From Quercus robur (taxonomy: Eukaryota; Streptophyta; Magnoliopsida; Fagales; Fagaceae), in contig NC_065541.1 of NCBI RefSeq assembly GCF_932294415.1, positions 49,206,290 to 49,270,289 on the forward strand: 64,000 bases of DNA, read 5' to 3'. Both the position numbers and the translations under genes were made by a program. Positions 43,961 through 53,509 of the stretch are shown here, in pieces. The notes beneath the pieces were generated by a model. The model saw only the letters and a program-made list of their open reading frames with translations. It ran no database searches and was not told the origin of the DNA. Within the stretch, counting starts at the first letter, position 1. Each line of letters starts with the position of its first letter.

Positions 43961-46480
43961 CTAAGGGCCCTGAGTTGGGGCAGGCTGATCATCCACTGCT
44001 GGGTTTTCCGGGGCGATCTCCTGGGCCTGGGCAAGGATCTCGCTGATGCGAAGACTGTCCTCGGGTGACTGGCCCTGCGTAGCTTGCTCCATGCCTCCAG
44101 TCTCGGGAATAGGGGGATCTGCTGGAAGAGGCTCAGTGGAGGCAGCCTCCCCAGGAGTCTCACGTATCTCCGCAGGGTAAAAGATGTTCTCAGCTTTTCT
44201 TAGATCAGAATCTGCGGGGACGGCTGCCTTATCCATGGCCAATCCCCAGGTCGTGGTGACATAGTCCCTGCAGACAGTGGCGACTTCCTCGGTCAATCTT
44301 TCCTCAGTATCGTGAACCCCACGTTCATACGAAGCCGCCACAGCCTTCTCCGCAACCTCCCTGGACAAGCGAGCTTCCTCCTTTGCCCTTGCAAGCTCAG
44401 CCTTAAGCTCCGACACCGCTTGTTGCTCCGCTGACAGTCTTTCCTCAGAGTGTCGGAGCTGCTTGCGCAGCTCTTCGGTTTGCTTTTCAGCAGTCTTCAG
44501 GCCAGCCTCTGCACTCGCATTGGCCTTCTTTATTTCTTTCAGCTCATGATCCTTACGATCAAGATCTTGTTTGAGATCGCCCGCGGCCCTCTCAGCTGTA
44601 GCACGGGACTGAGCCTCCTTATGCGCATCCTCTCGAGCTTGCTTGGCCCACTCCTCAGCAACATAAATCTGTTGGGTGACCTGCACTCAGACGGAAATAA
44701 AGACGATACCAAGGTAAGACGATGAGAGGGTTCTCAACACGAAGATAAGATAGAAGATTCCACTTACCACGGCCATGTCCCTCTTCAGTGACATGAAAAG
44801 CTCTGGCTGACGAATCTTCCTGAGGCCTTCCATATCGCGGGGCAAGAGTAGAGGCTGCTGCAACGCTTCAGCCATGAACGAAGCTTGCTCGCGCTGGGTC
44901 TCCCATAGGGTCGCATCCCAGAGGATTGGAGCGCCATCTAGCTCGATCCGAGGAGACCATGTTCGTGGTCCCCTCTGAGTGACCGCCTCATCTCGGCTCT
45001 CAGTGGACCTGGTTCTGTTTTCTCGGGGCTCTTTTGTCTCCTTGCCTTTCTTTTTAGGCCCGGCCTTCTCACGGGTAACCTCTCCCTCCTCTGCCTCTTC
45101 TACAGGCCTTTTTCGCTTTAGATTAGGCATAGGCTTCAGCGCCGCGCCCGACGAGGGAGGGGGAGGAAGAGCGGGGGCTTTGGAGACGACCTGTCCTTTC
45201 GAGATCTCCTTAGAGGTCTGCCCTTTGGACCTGTTGGATAAAAGACCCCTGAGGCCAGTCCTCGGCTGGAGGTCCATTCCTTCTTCTTCCTCTGTGTCCT
45301 CGCTAAGATCAGGCTGTGCGATGACCAAACCAGTACCAGGAGCCGCTGAGGCACGGTCCAAATCAGCGTCAGAGTCGGAGATCTCTACTACTCTAACCGA
45401 AGCCTCCCCTTCCTCAGTAAATTGGAACCGGTCTATCTAATCCTCTAAGGATGAATGCGAAGAGCCGGACTCCACCTCTGGGATAATTACTGGGGGAAAA
45501 ACGCGTTGGGGAGGTAACGGAATTGGAGGCAAGTCTGTATCAGCGAGGAACCCCGGTATGGACACGTCAATCCGTGCTAATCTCGGACTACCGGCCCTTA
45601 TAGCTTGTCCGGCTTCTACCTGGGCTCGAGTGAGCGGAGTATAATCCAAAATTAAAGGAGCCGACCGTAGTTGTCCGTCCCTGCTAACAAAAATCTCGGA
45701 CCTCAGGAGGTAATTTAGAGCCGGGACATTGACTAGGCTCAGCCGAGGAGTGGTTAGCTTCTTGTCTGCAAAGGCTGTCAAACGATTTATGTTAGTCCGA
45801 GGAGACATGCAATCAAACCAACAAATCTAAAGCAAGTAAAAGAAAAAGGGGTGGAGGAGCTTGAAACCAAAATCCTCCCCACGGCATCTAATTCTACGAC
45901 ACCCCACCTGGCTTTCCCTCCCTAGTCGGACAGTGAGGGCCGTCAGACCATGGCCCGGAGACGATCAAATGGTCGTCCTTCAAGCCTTTGCTAGACTTCG
46001 AAAGGCAAGATATCAACCTCACTGCGTCAACCCTAGACTTTAGATAGTATGTGTCGCCGAGCTTATGGCATTCGTAAAGATGAACCACGTCGTGCCATGA
46101 GAGGCCGAGGTTCATCTGATCGTTCAGGGTTTCGACACACCCCAGGATCCGGAATACATTAGCGGTGCATTGATGGGGGGCCAACCTATGACCACGCAGA
46201 TAGTCCCTAGTTATTCTCCCCATCGGAATAGTCATTCCTCCTTCCACGAAGGCTATCATTGGAATTGCGACTTCTTCTGTTCTCCGTTTCATCAAAATGT
46301 CCTCCAGATGACAGTACTCTAACCCTACCTCCGGTGGGATACGATACTTCGCCCTGAAGCCCGCCATACCGGCCGGAGAATCTACCAGTTTCTCAAGCCT
46401 ACCCATCCCCTCTAATCCTAAAAACAACTTGAAGGCAGTATGATTAATGAAGAATAATGGAGAAGAAGCGCGAACTTACG
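43961..46480 (-). pseudogene. Spliced antisense gene of the Tat element (PF04195-like plus coiled coil), one premature stop
   Basis: Minus-strand exons: A ~46417-45908, B 45765-44768, C 44680-43961. Introns of 142 and 87 nt have GT-AG ends (ccag/GTGGGG, ttgcAG/acaag, gtg/GTAAGT, gtgcAG/gtcacc) and keep phase. A short upstream exon probably ends at a GTAAGT donor at 46479, giving a 62-nt intron; its start is unresolved. Exon A matches the putative gypsy type transposon domain (GMTIPMGRITRDYLRGHRLA; LSWHDVVHLYECHKLG). Exon B holds TTPRLSLVNVPALNYLLRSE, then Ser/Pro/Lys-rich low complexity. Exon C is a long Ala/Glu/Lys coiled coil ending in an acidic tail. A single TAG at 45437-45439 interrupts exon B, and the frame is open on both sides. 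The role is unknown; such proteins are common in plant genomes and nearly always retroelement-borne. Confidence 0.8.
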
Positions 46481-46896
46481 GGTAAGAGGTTCGAAGGAGT
46501 CTTCAAGAGAATGGCAGCGGAAGCAAGAACAGACTGAAGGAATAGGCTCTGAGAAGTTCTGAATATTGGAAAGCTCGTCAAAAATGAGAGACGAACGCCC
46601 TCAAGACCTATTATACTCGGTAGAAGTCGAACAGACGCGCTCGCGTCTAAGGCATGCGAGACGCTGTCCACCGTAGATCCTGCCTCCAACCGTTGGATTG
46701 AGCGAGTGTAAAACCTCAAAAGCTGCGGTTACTTCCCCCTGAGTCGCCAACTGCCCACAGCATTAATGAAGCACGTAAAGGCGTGCCTTCCCCCTTCCAC
46801 GTGTGAAGCAGTGGTTCGCCACGAGCTGTCTAGTAAGTATCAAAATCCCGCCTTTTCTCCTCGGACTCAAAAAAGGCCGGCATTTTGAGGGGCTAT

Positions 46897-47622
46897 TGTG
46901 GTGGGTAAAGTCTGTCAGTTGATGTTGGGCCGTAGCTCATGTACCAAGCCCAGCCACGATAAAGAAGAAAAGGCATGGGCGTAGGATATCCCGTCCCAAT
47001 CATGATGGGCCGAGCCTGCTAAGGGGCGTCCGAGGAGGAACACCTCCTCGGACTCACCAAGTAAGTGTCCAATTTGCACCCCATACTTGGCGAAAATTCA
47101 CCCAATACGAAGAAACAGTGCGTGACACTCAGGAAGGGGGGGGGACAATCACAACTGCCGCATTAAATGTCAAGGAACTACTTTTCCAGCCGCATTAATG
47201 TGGAAGGGACAGGAACGCAGAATGATCTTGGCCAGTGCAACTCACAGAAAGGAGGGAGGATGACCTATGGGACAGGCACTCGAGTGGAGGATCGGATGAC
47301 TGACAAGTGTAGGGACATGATCTCAGGAAGGATGCTATATAAGGGAAGGAGATCCCCATGGAAAAGGGATCGCAAGCAGAAGGAAGAAAGGATAAAGAAG
47401 GAGAAAAGAGAGAGAAGTAGCAGGAACAGCCTCAGGGACCGTTACTCCAAAAGTTTGAAGGAATATCCCTACGTCCAACTGGTTGCATGGCTTGGTCGTA
47501 ACTTCGTTTCCCCTGTCAAAGACCTAGTTCTATAACCTACTCTCTACAAATTCATTGTTTAGGGACTTTTGGGCCAGAATCTCCCACCTGTTGGGCCTGA
47601 GCCCCAAATTCGTCACCCTACA
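46897..47622 (+). repeat. 3' LTR of the Tat-type element
   Basis: Identical to the 5' LTR except for three substitutions I could find (gccgggcc/gccgagcc, aggggaggg/agggggggg, aatgcc/aatgtc). A short purine stretch, gaggggctat, precedes it. Confidence 0.92.
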
Positions 47623-47879
47623 AATAGTAATATCGTTATAAAATGATTCTATTTCATCCCTCTATGTTACTCCCGAACAAAACTACTAATATTTCATTTA
47701 TTTTCATTCCCTTCCATTCTTTATTTTAAAACATCCAAATAAGATTACTTAATTACATTCCATTTCTTTCTTTTGCATTCATTTCTCTTACTTAAATACA
47801 TTTCATTCAATTTCATTTCCTTATGATTATTTTATTATATTCTTTTTCATTTCCTTATTAACTCCCAAACGAAGCCTTA

Positions 47880-48218
47880 ATGATCGCATTGTAATTGTCA
47901 ATCCACCTTAATTTTGAAATATCAAGGGTTTTGTAATTTAATTAATACTTCCAATTTTTAATTAATACTTAAAAAAATTATAAAAAATAAAACTGTATTT
48001 CTAATGTTTCCATTTTCCAACCGATATTTTTAAAGTTTTGATATCTCATCTCTCAATTATCCAATTACAAAATTTTCAAAATAAACCTTATTTAAGAAAT
48101 TTGGGGCCTATTTGGTACGTGTGTTTAAACAACCATTTTAAGTTTTTTTTTAGAAATATATGTTTGTGAAAAAATATGTAAAATACGTGTAATGTTATTT
48201 AAAAACTGAAAACATATG
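47880..48218. other. Intergenic, no gene recognised
   Basis: AT-rich sequence. The block at 48108-48216 (gggcctatttggtacgtg ... gaaaacatatgtttagtg) may be another small degenerate MITE. Confidence 0.4.
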
Positions 48219-48463
48219 TTTAGTGTGCGTTTGGGAAGCGCGTTTGTGTCTGCGTTTGTTTGCTTTTTTTTTTTTTTTTTCAAGCCGTGATTGTTGACTT
48301 TTCCCGTGAACAGTGTATACATAGTACACTGTTCATGAGACTTACAAATTTCACTTTTCAGAAATTTTTCATTAAAAAAATGTTCTCATGATACTATTTA
48401 CATATTTAAAAATTATTTTGCTACAATATTTTCAGTTTTCAGCTGTATCCAAATGGACCCTTA
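48219..48463. repeat. MITE-like repeat, copy 2 (partner of 19146-19384)
   Basis: Begins gtgcgtttgggaagcgcg and ends ctgtatccaaatggaccc, a weak inverted pair. It contains a tgtatacatagtaca palindrome at 48313-48327. Confidence 0.5.
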
Positions 48464-49730
48464 GACACAGGTATCAACTGGGCCTTGTTTTTTTCTAATC
48501 TAATAGGGGTTAAAATTGTAATTGTCATTTGATCACCTTCGGCTGCTTGCTCCGACGTGAAAAACAATGAGTCACCAATACCGTACGGTACGGTAGCGTT
48601 CCAGTCCAAATCCACCCACTAGTTTTGTTTTCATCGTTCCAAATGAGCTTTCAGAATTGTGATGAGCAAACAACAACAACAGGAAGAACAATGGAATTGG
48701 ATCTGCTTCAATGCGAAAAGGGTCTATACATAATACAATAGACTGCAATCTCACCAGGCTCGACTGGTAATGTTCTCAGCTTCTTCACATTTTGCGTTTA
48801 GTTTTGATAAGAAATCATTGAGAAGCAAAACTTGTTGTTGTTGATCCTAAATATATGTCTATATAATTTATGAACTTAGCGCAACGGTCAGTTGTTCAGA
48901 ATGGTTATGATTTTGATGCTTTTTGAAAGCTTTTTGTATTGTATTGAGTAATTGTGTGCATGTGTTGGCTGTGACTCTCTGACTGTGTGACTGTGTACCA
49001 AAACCTTAAGTTTTTGTTGAATGAGAAAGTGACCCAACTTGAAAAAAAAGGAAAAAAATTTATTTAATGGGGTAGGAGTTCTTTGTAGTGCTAAAATTGA
49101 TTGTATATAGTTGAGCCACCCACATTGGGCCACTTTGGAGGACTACCAAACTTTGTCCATCACTTGATCTGCAATCCAAGAAGTGAACCGTTAAAGTAGC
49201 AGTGTGTGCAGCACCAATAACTTAAACTTTTATAATTTATGAATCTGAAGACTTGATGATCAGTACCTACTGGTTTGTGTCATTGTGTGTATGAAACTTG
49301 GGGCCTCTTAATAAGGTTTCAAATAGTCAACATTCAACATCAAATCACTATACCAAGATTGGTGGAGTATTGAAAGAATTGATTTAGACCCCAAATTGAT
49401 TAGGCAGTGGATTAATCAATTAGATTTTACCAATTTATACCACAACCAAAGCAAGTATCGAATCGGTAAATAGAGTGATAAACAATAAATGACATGCTGA
49501 TTGTTTAAGGTCCAAACAAGTATCACCATGCCAATTGATAAACAATAAATGTCACCCATCAGAAAGTTACTATCTAGTACAATACACTTGTTAAGAGACA
49601 CTACAACCAGTAGCTGAACTCACTGAACGTCCAAACACTCTGTACATGGAACCCTTCACGAACAACCCGTCCATGTTCAAGACTAGAGCCTTTGACGAAC
49701 TTCAAGTACCCTCCGCAAAGGTTTGATTAC
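48464..49730. other. Intergenic; possible orphan first exon near 48640
   Basis: At 48641 an ATG opens MSFQNCDEQTTTTGRTMELD and runs ~37 codons before a stop. It lies downstream of a CpG-richer stretch (taccgtacggtacggtagcg, a palindrome at 48578-48597). It could be a leftover first exon, but no second exon or family match is visible. The rest is AT-rich with no gene. Confidence 0.3.
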
Positions 49731-50012
49731 TGTTAGAATTATGGTTAAGTGATTAAACTCACCATTTCCTAACAGCTTAAGCTTTTGGGACAATCGGGAA
49801 TTTAACATGGTATCAGAGCAGGAGATCTTAAGTTCGATCCCTGTCTTTACTTTACCTCCCATTTAAAATGTTAAATTCCCACTTGTTGGGCCCCCACTTA
49901 CTAAGGGGAAGTTTAGGCCCATAAGTGAGGGGGAGTGTTAGAATTATGGTTAAGTGATTAAACTCACCATTTCCTAACAGTTTAAGTTTTTGGGACAATC
50001 GGTAATTTAACA
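49731..50012 (+). mobile_element. Complete TRIM retroelement (282 bp)
   Basis: Two 77-bp terminal repeats (49731-49807, 49936-50012) start tgttagaattatggttaag and end aatttaaca, with three differences between them. The first is followed at 49808 by TGGTATCAGAGC, the standard initiator tRNA-Met primer-binding site. A polypurine tract, gtgagggggag, precedes the second. A perfect 5-bp TSD, ATTAC, flanks it (49726-49730, 50013-50017). The 128-bp interior is non-coding. It needs proteins from another element to move. Confidence 0.95.
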
Positions 50013-50439
50013 ATTACCATAGTGACACAATGGGATTGATGGTTTTATGGTTTCACACCTTGATCACACTTATGGTAGCAACACCATTATGGATAACCTT
50101 TTGAACTTAAAAGATGAAGGCTTAGTTTTTCTTTATGTTTGGTGCACAAGTTCTGCCTCCAGTTGTAAAGTCGAGTTATAATATGCCTTTTTTATGTGAC
50201 GCAAGTAGGGTACAAATTCCAAGGCAGCTGACTTCAGAATTTAATACACATCAGAATTCATGATTTTTGATTGATCGAGTTGTTGGCGAAGAAACATATG
50301 GCTTAATGTGTGAGTCGTTGAGTCTAGATGTGAAAGAGGGCAACTAAGACTTAACACATTAGCAATGTGCTCATACAAAAGAGGTGAACTCTAAGACAGA
50401 ATGGTTAACCACACTGAGGAGGTCTCTAGGCGCTAAAAA

Positions 50440-53400
50440 TCCAGGACCTTATGCTTGAAGGAAGGGGGCATAACACCGGGTTTTTCCATAGATTGGCTCT
50501 CACAGAAGAAGCAACCACATGGGAGGTCTTGAAGTGGATGGTAAATATTACGAGGAATCAAAAGTTAGAGATTAGATGGTGCATTTCTATAAGTCTTTAT
50601 ATCAAGAAACAGGACAATGAAGACCATATAGTTTATATCTTGCTATTATAGGTGAGAATGATAAACAGTTGTTTGAGAGGCAATTCGAAAGGAAGAGGTA
50701 ATCTAGGATTTGAAGGATGACAAAACTACAGGCCCGTATGGGTTTACCATGTTGTTCTTTCAACATTGTTGTAGAATGGTAGAAGCTGATGTGAAGGGCT
50801 TTCTTTGCAGAATTTCATAGTCACTGTGAATTTGAAAAACCCCTTAATGAATTTTTTTTTTTTTATTGCATTAATTCCTAAAAACAACAATGCTACTAAT
50901 ATCTGGGATTTTTGGCCTATTAGTTTGGTGGGACTTGTGTATAAATTGTTGGCAAAGGTGTTGGCTCACAGGATCAAAGAGGTGCTAGATAAACTTATTT
51001 ACAAGTCATAGAATGCCTTTGTAGGTGCTAGGAAAATCCTTGACTAGGTCCTAATTGCTAACGAATGTTTGGATAGTAGAATCAAAAGCCGTATTGTTAG
51101 GGCGATTTGTAAGTTGGATATTGAAAAAGTGTATGATTATGTTAGTTGGGATATGGTACTTTATCTATTGGGGAGGATGGGGTTTGGGGAGAAGTGGAGG
51201 GGTTGGATCCATGCTTGTTTTCTACTGTTTGATTCTTAGTTTTGATCAATGCTTCCCCGTCTAGCTTCTTCAATAGTTCATGGGGGCTAAGGTAGGGTGA
51301 TTCATTATCCCCTTTACTCTTTATACTGGTTATGGTGGTGTTGAGTAGGATGCTAAAGAAAACGGTGAGGGGCTTTATTGACACTTTTAGGATATGGCAT
51401 GCTACAGTAGCTGGGCTACATATCTCCCATCTTTATTTGCTGGGATAAATATTTTATTATGTGATGTGAATACCAAACAACTTCTTTACATAAGAATGGT
51501 GTTAACTTGCTTTGAACCTTTTACAGCTCTAAAATTTAATTTGGATAAGAGTGAAGTGGCCCAATAGGCAATGTGGGTAACATGGCAGAATTATCAGGAC
51601 ATCCTATATTGTAAAATTGGGAGTTTACTAATGACTTGGCTTGGGATTCCTTTTGGGGGTATCTTTTAGGGCACAATCTGTGTGGAATCCTATTTTTGGA
51701 GAAGATGAAGTACAGATTGGCTATTTGGAACAAGCTATAACTGTCAGGCACCGGGGGGGGGGGGGGGGGGGGTGGTGTAGGGGCTTGGCTAATGCTGTTA
51801 AAAATATGCTTTTGAGTTTACCGACTTATTATCTCTTTTTATTTACTATTCATACTAGTGTGGCAAATGGGCTGGAAAGATTACAGAGACTTTTTGTGGG
51901 GTGCCTCAGATTCTCTTTGGTGGGGTGAGACACTGCTCTCTCATTGCTATAGGTAGTTTGGGGTTTTAAACTGTGTTGCACTGACATGGCTAAAATGGCC
52001 AAGTACCCGTGTGGGTACCATGCAACTTAGGTATTTAGTTTATTTGAACTCTTGATTTGTACTATAGACAACATTTCATGGGTATCATTGTACTTCTTTT
52101 CTATTTATTATTGGCTTTAAATTAATTTTAGATATGTTTTCAAGCATTTTATTATTGTTACTTAATTTTAAAAACTAAAATAAACATATTATGTCCAAAA
52201 ATATTTAAAATATACCTAAAAAATACTAATTAATTAATTAATTGTTGTATCCCTAACGTGTCATACCCTAATTTTTCAAGAAAAGACATACCCATGTACT
52301 TGTACCCAGTTTTAAAAGATAGGAAGTTTTAATCAAGCCTTATTGGGGAAATGGTTATGGAGATTTAAAAATGAGGCTAGCCACACATTTATGGAGATGG
52401 GTGATCGCTATGAAGTATGGGGAGGAATGGGGTGGTTGGATTTCAGTTAGAGAGACTCATCGTCATGGGTGTAGACTGTGGAGGATTATTAGTGCAAGAT
52501 GGGACAATTTTTTTTTTCACAATGTGTATTTTGAGGTGGGGGACAACATACAAGTACGGTTTTGGCATGATATATGGTGTGGGAATCATTCTCTAAAAGA
52601 GTTGTATCCTGGTTTCTACGCATGTGCAGTTGATAAGAATCCCACAATTCATTTAGTCATGGATAGCCAATTAGATAGGGAGAGCGGAACTAGAATGTGA
52701 TATTTCACAAAGCTTGTCATGATTGCGGATTGGAGTTAGTGAAGTCTTTTGTAAATCTTCTATACTCAAATATCCCTAGGAGGGAGGAGTGTGTTAAAAT
52801 AAGATGGAGATTGAGAGGGCATGGTGGCTGTACCATTCTCTCTTACTATGAGGCTATCCAAGGTACAACAACTAATTCTTTACATTGGGAGGAGCATTTG
52901 GTGTGTCAAGGCCCTAAGAGGGTCTCATTCTTTCTTTGGACAGCAGCCCAGGGGAAGATTCTTACCTGTGATCATTTTATCAAGCAAGGTAGCTTTAGTT
53001 GGTTAGTGAATGTATCAATGTAATGGAGAGCTAGTAGATCATTTTTTGATCCATTGTGATTTTGCATATGTTTTATCGAGTCTAGTATTTATAGCTTGTG
53101 GGATTCAATGGGTGTTACCAAGGGTGGTAGCTGATCTCTTGTTCATGTGGAGGAATTGGAATTTAGTTTTGGGAAGCATTCATCAGACATTTGGAATTTG
53201 TCCCATTATGTTTGATGGGGCTATTGTGAAAGGAGTGAATTAGTCGCACTTTTGAAGATATAGAAATATCAAAGATGCAGTTGGAATCATTGCTGATTTG
53301 AACTATGTTTGATTGTCTTGTGTGTGGGGTCTTACAAATAGCATCTCCCTTTTAGACTTCACATTAATCACTTAACTTTTGTGCATAATTCTTTTGCAGT

Positions 53401-53500
53401 TCTTTTAGTTTACATTGTAATCATCCTCGTGAGTATGAAGTAATCTATTCTATGATCTATCAATAAAAATACCATTACTCATGAATAAATAAATAAAAAT
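50440..53500 (+). pseudogene. L1-type LINE, decayed reverse transcriptase and zf-RVT region
   Basis: Plus-strand pieces in shifting frames match the plant L1-type LINE order. HNTGFFHRLALTEEATT lies before the [42 protein letters not shown] and [15 protein letters not shown] belong to the RT (50850-51180). SVWNPIFGE and LLSLPTYYLFLFTIHTSVAN are at ~51670-51860. LLGKWLWRF follows at ~52345. WRWVIAMKYGEEWGGW and VRFWHDIWCGNHSLKELYPG lie upstream of the C-terminal zinc-binding zf-RVT part, which ends near 53250. Many stops and frameshifts are present. The 5' end (ORF1, endonuclease) is missing, as usual for truncated LINEs. The 3' end is probably the aataaataaataaaa tail at ~53482-53500. A G run of ~21 at 51751 disrupts the code, and a 338-bp insertion lies at 51971. 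Confidence 0.88.
51971..52308. mobile_element. 338-bp insertion in the LINE with 8-bp direct repeats
   Basis: GTTTTAAA flanks it at 51963-51970 and 52309-52316. Removing the insert and one repeat rejoins the LINE code between tagtttgg and agataggaagttttaatc. I see no clear inverted termini. The interior is AT-rich with attaattaattaattaa. An 8-bp TSD would fit hAT-type mobility. Confidence 0.6.
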
Positions 53501-53509
53501 GATTCCAAA

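Larger units (their letters stand above)
39961..47622 (+). mobile_element. Ty3/gypsy retrotransposon, Tat-type, 7.66 kb, RNase H and integrase missing
   Basis: Two 726-bp LTRs (39961-40686, 46897-47622) start tgtggtgggtaaagtctg and end cgtcaccctaca. Between them I count only 3 differences (~99.6% identity). A perfect 5-bp TSD, AATAG, sits at 39956-39960 and 47623-47627. The primer-binding string tggcgccgtctgtgggg is at 40689. Plus-strand code: gag-protease, then a UAG, then RT cut off after the thumb region at ~43690. RNase H and integrase are absent. The 3' third carries a spliced gene on the opposite strand, an arrangement known for extra antisense ORFs in the Tat lineage. The near-identical LTRs mean recent insertion, so proteins must have come from a complete relative if the deletion predates it. 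Confidence 0.92.
39645..47879. mobile_element. MITE-like element split by the Tat retrotransposon
   Basis: Outer inverted ends TAAGCTTTCGTTTGGGAG (39645) and, inward from the right, TAAGGCTTCGTTTGGGAG (47879). Interior arms are rich in gaatggaatgaaa / tttcattcc motifs. Without the nested retrotransposon (39961-47622) and one TSD copy the element would be about 570 bp. Its own TSD is not clear. Confidence 0.6.
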
